Source: Bryopsis sp. KO-2023 (taxonomy: Eukaryota > Chlorophyta > Ulvophyceae > Bryopsidales > Bryopsidaceae). From it: DNA of 64,000 bases. Under the pieces are notes generated by a model. That model saw only the letters and a list, made by a program, of their open reading frames with translations, was not told where the DNA came from and made no database searches. Of this stretch, positions 37,223 through 48,466 are shown piece by piece. The stretch lies in the NCBI GenBank assembly GCA_030272585.1, contig BSYQ01000007.1, positions 5,088,001-5,152,000 on the forward strand, written 5' to 3'. Position numbers and translations under genes: made by a program. Each line of letters begins with the position of its first letter. Positions within the stretch are counted from its first letter, which is position 1.

Positions 37223-37849
37223 GTAATATCTTAAAAAAGAAAGGAAAATACACGACAATGTGAAGAGCAGCACCCAGTTTCACATTACAGAAAAACCCAC
37301 CCACGCATGATTTTTGACCAAAAGTGCCAATTCAAGATTGCGCTTAATTTGTGGGAGGGTTTCTTACCACAAATTCATCAGTGTCTGACTGAAGGCCTGC
37401 CCCACCAAGCTTCTGATAGAGTTCATCAAGAGGGGGCTCCAAGCTCAACTGACTTCAGAACAGAATGCGAATTTTTTGAAAAGAGAGTTTTTATTCTATA
37501 TCGTCTTGGCTGTGACTTCCTTGAGCATCCAAGGGGGCAAGCAGCTTGGAAAGTCAAATGATGATTTACCTGACATGCAGTTCACTCGAAATGACAGCCA
37601 AAACTGTCAAAAAGGTGGTGGAGAGCCCCGAAGAAGCACTGGAAATCGAGATCACTCTGTCCTGTGTTCAAAAGGTGAGCAAGAATATCGAAAAGGATCA
37701 AGAAAAATAAAGAAGGCATAGGTATGCTGGATGACTGACATGCATGCACCCACTTTCCAGACGAGGAGTTTCTCGATGGCCGCCTTGATCGTCTTGAAAT
37801 GCTTCTTCAAAAGTACGCACAGCAGCTGGGGCTCTCTCTCGATCGACAT
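35680..37849 (-). CDS. Helical protein of unknown function
   Basis: Eight minus-strand exons join in phase to 303 residues: 37849-37754, 37661-37570, 37452-37368, 37117-36884, 36695-36577, 36347-36310, 36150-36019, 35795-35680. The first two thirds look all-alpha, with segments LLKKHFKTIKAAIEKLLVWK, PPLDELYQKLGG, GWNDMFASKLFDMILGG and MAAKIKERITCSK to KRIEKNEAEIKMLNST. Spacing of long helices around a central loop is reminiscent of BAR-like dimers, but I cannot claim membership. The tail is Ser/Lys-rich, has PSKKKAFKGM, and ends in acidic residues (ATDTELSETTDGEH). The agreement of seven joins makes a real gene likely. It diverges from the bS21 gene 226 bases away. Confidence 0.6.
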
Positions 37850-38075
37850 TTTTTCTCAAACCACGAAAACCTGCAAGAAAAACGGGGGGGGGGGAGGAGT
37901 TATCAGACTTGCATTAAAACTTCTTCGCAAAAATGATGGTGGCAAAATGTGCGACATGATTGGATTGATGAGTAGCTTTGCGTTTTTTTGGAAAAAGTGA
38001 CGAAGGTGGGCTGTTTTCTCGTTCGTCTTCCCCTTTTCACCGAAACGGCAAGCTTTCTCGGTTTACGTTTTCGGA
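37850..38075. promoter_or_regulatory. Shared upstream region of unknown gene and plastid bS21 gene
   Basis: Only 226 bases separate two divergent start codons, so the promoters must overlap or be bidirectional. A G run sits at 37885-37894. The regulatory role is inferred from layout. Confidence 0.45.
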
Positions 38076-39661
38076 ATGGCGTCCGTTCAAATGACGAAGT
38101 CCATATTCGGGCGACCCGTCGGCGTCTCCGCTTTGCCCGGACGCTTGGCAAACGCGAGCAACAACACCGTGTCCAAGGTCACCTGCAGCGTGAAGGGAAA
38201 AGTTTGCCATGCAGAGGTGTGGGGCTGTTCTCATCTTTTTTTCTCGTATCTGCAGTTCAGGCTTCCTTCATCAAACTCCACCGAAGCTACGGAGTATCTT
38301 CAGGGCGATGATTTGAACGATATGTTTTTTGCGATAATTCCTTTCACAGATTGTCGCGGGCGACGCTGACAACGCCACCACCATGGTGGATAAGTTCGAA
38401 ACTGCTTACAGAAGGTCCAATGTTTTCCACGAGGTGAGGCGCCACCTGCAACCGTTTCTTGCTTTCCCAACAAAACCCGCCCGCTATGGCCAAGAAAAAA
38501 GCCCGGTTCAAAAAAGAGGACATTTTAACATCAAATAATTTGATGAAGTTATTTTTTTGGGGGAGGGGGTTGGTTCAAAGTGCAAGTGTGGATTTTTACA
38601 AAAGAAAAATATGGTGTTGGCTGAACAGTTTCGTAGGAGGAGGCAATTTGAATGCAAGCAGGACAGACTCAAGCGCAAAAACAGAGAACTTGCTTTCAAG
38701 AAAAAGTATGTCTCCTTTTTCTGTTATTCTTTCAAGAAAAAAAACGAACGTGTGTTGGTTTTCTTTCCTGAACCTCCATAGCATGTTGAATTGTAACAAA
38801 AAATTCTTTTTCAGCCTCGGTTTATCCACGCATATTGTCTTTTTGTTGTTATCAGAAGAAGAATATATAGTGTCTTGTTTTTTTTGTTTTTGTTTCCCCC
38901 CCCTTTTCAAAACAAAGCTAAAGATGAAGTGCAGTACCCCTGTGTTTCCTGTTGGTCGAGAAGCTCATTTTCCTTTGATTTTTTTTCACGCTTTTTTTTT
39001 TCTGCCCGTCCCAGGCAAATCTATTTCTCGACGTTTGAAGATTCCGCTCAGGGTGGCTTGAGCGTACCTCCGTTTGCAGACTTGTACGACGATGGAGAGG
39101 ATGACTTGTTTGGAGAGGTGATCAATTGTGAAAAACCTGTTTAGTTTTTTAATTTATTTGTTTACCTGCCACTGCTTTCCACCACCTGGGCATCCACTTC
39201 TTTGAACCCATTTTCCTCTCCTTTTTTTTTTCTTTCTGGAAAATGAATCGGCGAACAAAAACCAGAAGCCAAAAGCATCCTGTACAAATGGGGGTCGGGG
39301 CAGGAGAACATGTGTGTGTTGTGAATTTCCTTTTTTTCTTTTCCATGAAAATATCTGTAGGATTTTTTCTGGCCTTTTGTGGAATGCTCATGGAGAGGTG
39401 CAAATTTTTTCTTTTCGTTTCTGCACCGGAGCATTTTCATCTCTTCCTCTGAATTTCAATTTCGACTTTCCATTGCACCCACACGATCTCCCCACAATGA
39501 AAAAACAAATTGCTTTTTTCTTTTGCTCTTTTCTCGTCTCCAAACGACATTCGCCACTGGTTTAAGTTGAACGCTGTGGTGTTCTATAGGGTGGCTTCTT
39601 CAACAACACCAAAAACACAAAGAAAGGAGGAAACAGACGCCAACAGAATCGACGCAGATAG
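38076..39661 (+). CDS. RPS21: Plastid-type 30S ribosomal protein bS21, nuclear encoded
   Basis: bS21 binds the small ribosomal subunit near the mRNA exit channel. Five exons join in phase to 158 residues: 38076-38216, 38350-38433, 38629-38705, 39015-39117, 39590-39661. The N-terminus (MASVQMTKSIFGRPVGVSAL and following) is rich in S, T, A, R and nearly free of acidic residues, as in chloroplast transit peptides, and lacks an ER-type hydrophobic run. The bS21 core follows: IVAGDADNATTMVDKFETAY, RRSNVFHEFRRRRQFE, CKQDRLKRKNRELAFKKK. The RRRRxFExKQDxxKRK pattern is of the plastid/cyanobacterial kind. An acidic segment (PPFADLYDDGEDDLFGE) and an Asn/Lys/Arg tail (NRRQQNRRR) extend the C-terminus beyond bacterial bS21. 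Confidence 0.88.
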
Positions 39662-40705
39662 TTCCCCACTGTCTGATTTCGATAAACGGTGGTCCGTTTC
39701 TTTGGTTTTCTTCTTTTTTTTTTTTGGCTTGGGATTTTGGATTCTTTGCATTCGTCATGAATGGTACATTTTTTTTTCTCTCTTTTACCACGTGGCTGGT
39801 GCCTGTATTGGTTGGTAGCCAGGTATAGAATCGCTTTGGAGTGGAGGGGAAAATTTGGGGTATCTTGAGTGAATCACCTTTTGAGGGAAAAATGTAAGTG
39901 CGATGATTTTGGTTTTGGGTGAAGCGAGCGTTGTGCGAAAAGACTGTTGGAGCTATGTAACATGTGAAAACAGCCGATGCTGACAGAATTGAAAGGCTTA
40001 TTCTCAGCTGCTTTGGCCACCACTTGCTGCTGTGTGTGCACAACGCTTTTTTGGCAACCATCTGGTGAAAAAAAAGAATTACCTTTTTGCCACCAGCAGA
40101 TCTCATTAATCAAGCCCAGTGCAAGGCCAATGCTGAGGTGAGTCATTACAAATTCCTAGATAGAAATTTGATAGCGACATGGTAAGATCCAGGAATGGCA
40201 ATCATCTGGGGTAGTGGTGTATTTTTTTGGGCCCTTTTTGCGCAAAAAAATCGATTGGCAAATTTTTGGGCCACAAAACGGCCCCAATAAGGTGAAAGAG
40301 CCACATTTAGGGGCACTTTTGGACCGACGAAATTGAATACACTGCTGCGGTGCTGATATAAGACGAAGCGACGAGTGTAGAACAATGAACTATGTCTCTG
40401 GACGCTGATTACAAAACACCACCAGTTCGCCAATTTTTGAACCATCCAGTCCCTGCATTGGGTTTTGCTCTGGTGGATCCTGAGACCATGGCCTCATCTC
40501 GGACAAGTGGGGCAATGTGCGATGAGCAACACTGCCCTTGCTCGGGGACGCCACCCCCAGGTGTCTGACTGTGGATATCTGTCCAACCAAAGCTCAAATT
40601 CCATGATCCTTGGGCGACATGGAATCCTCACCGGGCTTCCTACGGCGATTTGTCCAGCCCCCTTCCAATCCATCTAAGAAATCTATATCATGCTCAGACA
40701 CAACT
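39662..40705. other. Intergenic region between convergent genes; two weak open frames
   Basis: Minus frame 39874-40146 (90 codons, starts MTHLSIGLALGLINEICWWQ) and plus frame 40392-40568 (58 codons, starts MSLDADYKTPPVRQFLNHPV) have mixed residue composition but no family match or splice support. Both are recorded as possibilities only. Confidence 0.3.
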
Positions 40706-41762
40706 CTATTGCCTCCAATCTGCTGGGATATCACTGGGATCGATGTGCTCAACGAATTCGATCGGCAGGGGACCCTCCGTCAGCAGGACGGAATTATCGG
40801 AAAGATAAAACTTGTGCCCAGCCTCCATGGCCTCTTGAGTCTTCAGTCGGAGCAGCGTGTTTGCCCAAGAGTTGCTTCTCATGTGGGAGCCCAATGTAGC
40901 GAAGTGTATGTGAGTTCTGCGCATCTTGTCTAATGCTCCGGCCGATTGTATTTCCTCCCAGCTGCACAGCAAAAGCAAACCCCTCAGTCCAGCTGAGAAA
41001 AATGCTGACCTCATTGTCAGTGGAAAAAATCAACACCAAGACCATATGGAGCAAACAAAGCTTCCGCCCACCAAAACGAAGGAATATAAAACGTGCTTGC
41101 ATTATCCAGTCCTAATCTCAACCCCAAAATTATTGCCTTTTCTGAAAAAAGTGTTGAGTTTCAGCTGAATGTGAAAGAAGGGCGTTTTTCTCAGCCAACC
41201 TTTTTTTGCTTGTGACATGGACAGCGAAGGGCACAGAATCGATATCTAAAACTTCTTGCAGAATTGGGGCTTCCAATTGTACAGAATGACCTTGAGCAGC
41301 ACGTATGCGGGGTGGATCCACACTTTCATCCAGGACGAAGCGTTTCTGTTGCAAACCAAACATATTCTTTCAGTCAAAACCTTCCGATGGTTTTCTATCC
41401 AACTCCCTGTCTGTTTTTTTGTCCAAACAAATTCTTTCCCCAAACAGCTCCATGCAAAAGGAACATTTTCATCAGAAACAGCAGCTGGAATGGTCCAGAA
41501 ATATCTGTAAATCGATCAGGGGGGAAACTAGCAGTGCTCGAATCGTTCAGCGCAACAGTTCTGGAGGAGGAGGGGAAGCCACCTTGTTATTGTGTTCGAC
41601 CACCTCCCGAATTTGCGCCAACGTGGTTCGTTCCATGAGGTTTGCTTGGAGCTCTGGAACCTCCACCCAACCGCTGGGATCGTTTTTGGCCAGCGGGGAA
41701 TGTCGCAAAAAGTAGGACATCGCCTTGCTGATTCTCGTCAATTCGCCCCTTTGCATCGACAT
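40706..41762 (-). CDS. TPT1: tRNA 2'-phosphotransferase (Tpt1/KptA family)
   Basis: Removes the 2'-phosphate left at the tRNA splice junction, using NAD+. Three exons agree in phase: 41762-41583, 41345-41200, 40961-40706, giving 193 residues. The N-terminal lobe has ISKAMSYFLRHSPLAKNDPSGW with the first catalytic Arg (LRH). The middle has RFVLDE, IRAAQGHS and VPFAVHVTSKK (HVT where many members have HGT), and the C-terminal lobe has the RTHIHFATLG motif and MRSNSW, then SDNSVLLTEG. The frame is open upstream of 41762; an alternative Met at 41816 would add a basic, acid-free leader (MKTLNSRVFNQFRIAPST) that could be organellar targeting. Confidence 0.9.
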
Positions 41763-42468
41763 GGTTGAAGGAGCGATTCGAAACTGGTTGAAAACACGGG
41801 AATTCAGGGTTTTCATTCTTGGGTGGGTAGGGGCAGGGAAAGCACAAGGAAGCCAAGGCGAAGTTTGGGCTGAGGATATTGCATGTGTCTCTGAATCCAT
41901 ATGTCTCACACCGACAGAAACGCCACGCTGAAAAGGTGTAAACAGACAAGGTGCCAGAACATCAACCCACTCCTCCCTAGGATCCTTTTCCCAGGTTCCT
42001 GATATATTGAAATGACAGTGTGTCATGAACTGATCGGCAAGGTCTGTTTTCGTGCATCACTCAACATGTTGTTTGGCAACTTGGGTGCACATGTCCAATG
42101 TACAAACTCAGCATGATTGTCAAACATCTTTCCATCTTTAACAGTCCATGTTGCATCTCTGCGACTATTCATTCTCTGCCTTTTTTTTTTTCGATAAGAT
42201 TCTGTGGCCAACAGACAACCAAAGAGTAGTTCCCAAAACCACTTCACAAAGAAAGTCACAGCCAAACCTCAACCCTACCAAAAAACTAGGTCCCTCTTTT
42301 CTTGTTTGCCTACCACCCCGATCATTCAATCATGCATCCCCTGGCTAGGAAATCCTTCGCACCAAGAAAAAGCAGTGTTACAGCCAAATTTCAATTTTGG
42401 GAGTTTTTCTCCGAAAGGCATCTCCCTCTTCTGTCCCTGAGTTAAAGAATCAGGGATACTTCTTTAAC
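41763..42468. other. Intergenic region, possible upstream exon of Tpt1
   Basis: The minus frame 42023-42265 contains a mixed-composition stretch (DATWTVKDGKMFDNHAEFVH) that looks exon-like, and the Tpt1 frame is open back to 42026. I could not link the two by splice sites. Confidence 0.3.
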
Positions 42469-45372
42469 TCAGGCACCCTTGGCAGCGATGGGGCTGCGCT
42501 CCACAATCATGGAAAATTCTCGTTTTGCTTCAGCCAGGCTGATTTCATCATCAAATACATCCCTGTACCTTTCCGGGTGGCTTTTTTTCACTCTGCTTGA
42601 TGCTTCGAACATGTCACTTCGCCATTTTGGAAAAACGGGGACATCTGGACCGCACTGAGCTTGCAACCAGTCGAAATAAGAGAATTGCTCCATCCTCATG
42701 TTGTGTGTGGTGCTGACACAGCAAAGATAAAAAATGAGGGGATTCCACAGATCGATTTCCCCAAACAAGGGGGAGTTATAGCGCTTTCACCGTTTTTTTA
42801 AAAGAAAAAGACAAGCGGTTATGTTTCCAGGGGAGGCAATGATGCAATCAGAAGTAATTCGTTTCATTTCATTTTTTATTTTGTTTCACTACCACATGAG
42901 TGCAACCCCTCTTCTTCCACCCAGATCGAGAAAAAAAATCGAGAGCATTTTTTTTTCACACAGAAACACACACACACATGGAACGAAAAAAAAAAAATTT
43001 GCACAAACTAACAAGATGCTTTCCTATTGTCGTTTTCATTTCTTTTTTTTTTGAAACCTGGGATGCCGCCCCTCTTCCTCCAAAGCTTTGTAGAAATTTT
43101 CTATATCCAGCTCCATGTCTTCCTTGGAGGGCAGCTGGCATCGCCCGGACAAGACTCGAGCAACGAGTTTCGATTGATATTCAAACAAGGGGAAAGGAAT
43201 GATAAATTTGGGCAATCCGATGAAAGCTAGAGAGGGTGCAGCTTGGGGCTCGAATATGTGTTTGTACAGGGGCGACACTCTGTTGCCTTCCGTGGAAATC
43301 AGCCCAGATTCCGACAGAAAAGGAAGGAAGTGCTCATAACCTGTGCAGTACATGATTGCATCTGCTCTGTCCAGAAATTCTCCATTCTGCCAAACAAAAA
43401 AGGGAAAAAAAAGGAAATAAAGACAAATAAAAAAATAGAAAATCAGGGTGAAAATGCCTCCTTGTGATGTTGGCGTTTTGCCGAGAGAAAATTCAACGAA
43501 ATGATTAAAAGTTGAGTTTAAATTTGCAACACTCATGAAATACGTTTGCTTAGCACACACACATGATGAGAAGTGCTCTTTATCGAAAAGATATAAAAAG
43601 AAAAAAATATAATATTAAAGCAAATACGCAGTATAATTATGAACAAGAAAATATATTCTATTGGTGTCGAAATATTTCTGATTTCTTAAGCAAGAATCAA
43701 TGAACTGAAAAACAAACTTCGATTAACACCATCTTATGCGACTTTCCCATCTCACAGCAAACCTCAATCGATATTCCATTTTTTACCCCCCAAAATTCGA
43801 ATCTTCAACACAAAACACAGGGCAACTGTGACAGCACGGACTCCTCACCGGCCCTCTACCTGAAACCAGACTTCTCCATTTTTCCCCAGTTTCCTGATCG
43901 CAGATCTTTTCACCACATTTCCATCGCTTCCTATGGCTCCAGGTCCCTTCAGAAACTCCGCAGATCGTCCGCTCAAATACACCGTTTCACAAACGGAGGC
44001 AATATCACGAGCGATGTCTTGACCAGAGGCAGAGATTCCAAACACCACCACCACTTTTCCTGCCAGCAATCGGGGATGTCGATATGTGTGGCTGTGGAGT
44101 TGCATGCCAGGGAATTCTTCAGACCCTTCCAAGGGGGGGATCTGAGGTTTGGCGTAATGCCCATTGCAAACCACGACGGCATCAAACCTCTCCATCGCTG
44201 CCCCCTGAAACAGGAAAAAAAAAACAATAACAAAGGATAAATGATGAATGAATGTTTAATTTACATTAGGCAAACTTGCCCAACGAAGGCCGTCCACAGC
44301 GAGGTGATTTATCCCTGCCCTTGGTAAAAATCCAGCTCAATATATTCAGAAAACTCTCCCCAGTTGCAAGTGATCAATGATATTATTAATATAATTATTT
44401 GTATGTATGTATTATTATTAATTCTATATTAATTTTGTGAAGTACATCGGGCTCTCTATGACAAGCTTCCTTTTCTGATTTTTAAGGGATGGGGCTAGTA
44501 TTATAATTTAATATTTTTAATTGTTTTTTTCTACTTTTTTCCTTTTCTTTTTGGCGGGGGGTTACAACAAGGTTACATTTCTTTTTTCTTTTGAACGGAG
44601 AATTCCACTCGTTCCTATTGGCGATATTTCCACACAGAATGCGAAACGAGGTGTCAATTTTCCAGATAGCAAGAAAGCACCCGTCGACGCGGCCGCAAAA
44701 ATACATTCAATCCACTCATGCGTCCACTCCTACCTTCGGCTCCCCATTGCGTTGAAATGACACGGACCATTCATTGGAGTCGTGCAATCGCTGGATTTCA
44801 TTTATGCGTGTCCGAAACCTGATCATCGGCCGAAGGTCAAACGCATCAGCAAACGATTCTAGATACACCAGGACCTGGCAGAATAAATCAACAAAACCAT
44901 AACCCAAGGATTCCGTTTCCTTGCACTCATCATTCAAAAGTAAACACATCCAGAAATGCACACATCGATTCAATCAAGCATTTCCAAACAATCATACCTC
45001 ATGATGGCTGGGGTATCGTCGAGAATCCACGGACCTTCCCCCAAGAGTTTCCGGAGTGAATGGAAAGTCACTGAATGACATCACCTCCCTGGGCAAATTT
45101 GTTCTGAGCGAGTCATACATGCTGCTGTGCACATCCTCTCCATCGTCTTCCAACGATTTCATCGCTTTGTCCAGCACCCATGTTCCACCAACAACAGGGG
45201 CTTGTTCGAAGACAGATACATTATGGCCCTCGTCTCTGAGCTCCCTGCAGCAGACCAATCCAGCCGCCCCTGCACCTACAACAGCCTGAATCGTATGTTA
45301 TTGCGCCCTGCAATTTTGAAGACAGAACAAAAAGAGAAGGAAATATACTGGGGGTGCTATGGAGTCTGACAT
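42469..45372 (-). CDS. Flavin-containing monooxygenase (FMO)
   Basis: FAD- and NADPH-dependent monooxygenase acting on soft N or S nucleophiles. Six exons join in phase: 45372-45349, 45285-44998, 44874-44734, 44204-43860, 43386-43058, 42712-42469, giving 456 residues, close to plant FMOs. The FAD fingerprint is AVVGAGAAGL, followed by EQAPVVGGTW. The FMO signature FxGxxxHxxxY reads FPGMQLHSHTY, the NADPH fingerprint is VFGISASGQDI, and IMYCTGYEHFLPF matches the late (A/C)TGY motif. The first exon codes only eight residues (MSDSIAPP) and was placed by phase. The intron between the third and fourth exons (44205-44733) carries an intron repeat copy in reverse orientation to the gene. Confidence 0.93.
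44246..44317 (+). repeat. Intron repeat family, segment A copy
   Basis: Inside an FMO intron, on the strand opposite the gene. It contains GAATGAATGTTTAATTTACA followed by TTAGGCAAACTTGCCCAACG; the same first 26 bases occur at 52476. It is followed within about 80 bases by an ATT/TATG-rich tract. Confidence 0.75.
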
Positions 45373-45499
45373 GGGTGAAAACCAAAACAAAAAGCTGAGA
45401 AGAGCCCCCCAATCATCATATCTTGTGCCAGTGATTTTTGTCAAGAAAACACACACGCACACACGTATGAACCCCCCCCAAATTGATGGCAACCCTCAC

Positions 45500-45916
45500 T
45501 CAAGCCACAGAGCTCAGCAAAAATACATGCGATAGATATGGGTGATCACAGGATTTTCCTCTGGTTCGAAATGCCGACCTCTGCTTTCCATACCACTTTT
45601 TGCTTTTTCCTTGATGAATGCTCTGCTCTGCTCGTGTTGCATCTTGCATCTCGGCCTGGCTTGTTTCCCAGTCCGCCCCTCTTCCCTGAATTACCTCTTG
45701 GATGGCACCAAGATCGTGAACCAAAGAATCCTGCCTACAAAGCGGGCACATGAGAAATTCTTGAACAAGCTGCTGCATTTCGTTTCCAGCACTGCAATTT
45801 CGGAGGTCCCCCTGCCATTTCGCAGCCATACGAATCTGTTGCAATTCTCTCACCAAGGCTCTGGATGTCGCCAGCTGGCTGTAAGAATTCGTTCGCGATC
45901 TGTAGCACGAGTTCAT
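45500..45916 (-). CDS. Hypothetical protein, uncertain
   Basis: A 138-codon intronless minus frame starting MNSCYRSRTNSYSQLATSRA, with a basic, Ser-rich, acid-poor N-terminus resembling an organelle presequence, then a helical stretch (MQQLVQEFLMCPLCRQ). Two other frames over this region are also open (plus 45542-46189, minus 45735-45950), so coding status is doubtful. No family was recognised. Confidence 0.25.
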   Translation of the reverse strand: MNSCYRSRTNSYSQLATSRALVRELQQIRMAAKWQGDLRNCSAGNEMQQLVQEFLMCPLCRQDSLVHDLGAIQEVIQGRGADWETSQAEMQDATRAEQSIHQGKSKKWYGKQRSAFRTRGKSCDHPYLSHVFLLSSVA

Positions 45917-46891
45917 GTCGAACCAAGCCCCAGAACAACAGCAACTTCAAATCGCGAGCAAATAAGTTGGCCAGGACGGCTGAATCGTGTGCGTGTTGTG
46001 TTGGGACGTCTTCTTCCAGCCGCTCAAATCCAATGCATTCAGCCGTTTACATGCGTGTTTGACAATGTGACATGCACATGTCGGGGCATCACATCAGGAC
46101 GCACAGAACGCACTCTGTGCAAGAAACCACACTCATCAATGGGTGCTGGTTTCGTTGTTTCCGCTCTTTTCATGTGGTTTTTTCATTGAAAAAATGAAGA
46201 ATGATGTCATCAACAATATGTTCATTTCTTGTAGAGGAAAGAAGATATATCTGCCAAACAGAAGTTTTTATTACTGCTCGTCTCTTGTTGGAGGATGCAC
46301 CATTTTCCTGTATGTAGCTTCCTACTGGCACCGCTTGTCTGTATTTTCCATGCCAATCGATCCGAAATAAAAAACTGGAATTCACTAGATATGATGTCAA
46401 CCTTATTCTTGAGGCTGCTTTCTGTTGCCCCTCCATCCTTATGTGGCAAGCATCCTCATAACCTCAACGGTTGACCATCGATTCCGTCTCATACCACTCT
46501 ACACATTACATGACCTTATCACATGTTGGCTTTGCATCGATTTGTGTTGCCCTCATGTTCTCTTTTTGGACATTTGGAAGTTGAATTATGGAGGAATATA
46601 TACAACAGCAGCAGGGATCATGTCATTTTGAGGCACGGATGTATGAAGATGTGTACAGGAGGGGAAAAGAAGAAGTCTAAAAATTGACCAACCATTCTTC
46701 ACCAAACAGCTTAGTTCTGGCAGCATGTCACATGTCTCTGATTGATTTTACAAATTTAAATACCTAGCCTTTCTCAATCGAATCTAGAAAACAGGTTGAG
46801 GCCACAGCCCAAATAGAAGAATCTGGAGAGGGATCAACACGATTTCACTTCTGGCAACCCTAAGATTCAACATGTGCTATTTTCTGCTCGC
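45917..46891. other. Intergenic region, no supported gene
   Basis: Between the FMO/hypothetical frame and the 3' end of the dioxygenase gene. The plus frame that runs to 46189 and short frames at 46143-46631 have no recognisable domains. Confidence 0.35.
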
Positions 46892-47932
46892 TCACCGTTT
46901 GATTTCCACGAAATCGGAAACTGGTGCAGCTAAATGTCTAAAACCGAAAACTTGCTTTCCTATCTCGGTAACGTGGACCCCTGATCTCTGAACAAGCCTC
47001 CTCACAGCGATTGCTCTATCCTGAAGCCTCTTTTCAGTCAACGTCCTAGCTGAAAACATCTTAAGAAATTGGGCAATTCTCAATTTGTCACTGTTGTTAC
47101 CCTTGGAACCGTGAGCGCATCTTTGATCCCAAACCACCATGCTGCCAGCCCTCATCGTAATTCTGACACCAAGCTGATTGATTCTGCTATTTCTAGGAAA
47201 ACGGTAAGATGGTCTGGCTTCAGCGTCGGCCGACGCCGGGCCGATGCTGGCCACCCATCGACTAAAATGCTTATGAAAACCAGGAACGATCTGAGTGCCC
47301 CCATCCTCCTCCTTATTGTCTCTGAGATTGAGCACGGCTTGCATGTTTCTGCCAAAGGAGCTTCTTACAACGTTGTTCTCTTTGATGAAATCGTGCGAGT
47401 CCGCGTAGCCGCCGCCACCAATATCATCCCAAGCCCTCCGATCGTCACTCTCATACATCCAGGGATTCACGTCCAAATGGAGGTTGTCCATGGTCGACCA
47501 AGCTTCCTCCACCTGCGTAGGCCTCATAATAGCCCATCGATCATGGCTCACCAGCAGGTCCTCCTCCCCAGACAAGGCTCGGAACGTATTGTACACATTG
47601 GGGTTCTGACGATTTTGGAGTATTTGGGGCGTCATGCTGGGTTCGCGAGAGCACATCCCAAAAGCTTTGCTTTTCCATTTTCCCCAAGTACCGGAGTTAT
47701 TCCTGTCTAGCCCTGGCGTCGATCGTTCCAGCACGTCCCACATTTCGGACGTGGTCGTTTCGCACTCCTCCGTTGTCAGGACATCGCGCACCACCACGAA
47801 GCCGTACTGCTCGAAGAAATCTCGCGCTGCGTCGAGTTGGTTTGGCGGAAAAGAGACCACATAGTCGGGATCCTCCTCGTCGCGAGGGACATGCATGAAT
47901 GGCGGCAGGTGCTCCTCGATTCTGCTGCCCAT
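46892..47932 (-). CDS. Phytanoyl-CoA dioxygenase (PhyH) family protein, intronless
   Basis: A 2-oxoglutarate/Fe(II) dioxygenase-fold protein of 346 residues in a single exon, unlike every neighbour. The PhyH start pattern is present (DFFEQYGFVVVRDVLTTEEC). The metal triad is visible: H152 and D154 in LHLDVNPW and H274 in QRCAHGSKGNN, with R285 (DKLRIAQF) placed to bind 2-oxoglutarate. GTQIVPGFHKHF (about 212-223) matches the conserved PG(S/F)H segment. The ATG at 47932 is the first Met and gives a full-length domain. The substrate cannot be inferred; the family also contains halogenases and hydroxylases of many small molecules. The absence of introns could mean retroposition or recent transfer. 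Confidence 0.93.
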   Translation of the reverse strand: MGSRIEEHLPPFMHVPRDEEDPDYVVSFPPNQLDAARDFFEQYGFVVVRDVLTTEECETTTSEMWDVLERSTPGLDRNNSGTWGKWKSKAFGMCSREPSMTPQILQNRQNPNVYNTFRALSGEEDLLVSHDRWAIMRPTQVEEAWSTMDNLHLDVNPWMYESDDRRAWDDIGGGGYADSHDFIKENNVVRSSFGRNMQAVLNLRDNKEEDGGTQIVPGFHKHFSRWVASIGPASADAEARPSYRFPRNSRINQLGVRITMRAGSMVVWDQRCAHGSKGNNSDKLRIAQFLKMFSARTLTEKRLQDRAIAVRRLVQRSGVHVTEIGKQVFGFRHLAAPVSDFVEIKR

Positions 47933-48466
47933 CGTTGAGTTTGAGATATTGAATCTAAAGAATTTATATTTCGCAAGAAAGCTTGTGGTGGCCCTCTGGT
48001 GGTGTCCGAGGGAAGTTGAGATTTGAAACGGAGTCTCGTTTCTTGATGGCTTCTCGGTGGCTTGTCATTTGCTGCACATCCACACTTATCCCATTTCCAC
48101 GCAAGAATGACACTCAATTGGATTTCTTACACAGAAGTTGTTTCTTAAGAAACGGATTGAGTTGAAGGGAAGGCGATCCGCGCCTTGAATTCATCCGCAT
48201 TACGGACAGGAGGGCTTTCGTGGTTTTCCAAATCCCTGGGTCTGTGAAATTGAATCTCCTGACTCAGACATCAGCATGGGGTTTTATATTTTTGCATTTT
48301 CGATGTGTTCCCCAAGCTGTTGTGTCGATAAAACACTCCAGAAGATGAGTTTTCGACATATTGTTACAAGTAAACGCATACACACACTACTGCGATGAGG
48401 ATGCATGACTTTCGAGTTCAAAAACACCCAAACGGCAAACCAGGATGTCTTTATTTTCGGCTAAAG
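47933..48466. other. Intergenic region, no supported gene
   Basis: Upstream of the dioxygenase and downstream of endonuclease V, both on the minus strand. Nothing recognisable was seen. Confidence 0.4.

Noticed and set aside
45542-46189. 215-codon open frame on the plus strand
   Set aside because: Starts with an atypical Cys/Leu-rich stretch and overlaps two open minus frames; no domain, no start context or splice logic supports it over the others.
47069-47710. 213-codon plus frame inside the PhyH gene
   Set aside because: Antisense shadow of a 346-codon gene with intact dioxygenase motifs.
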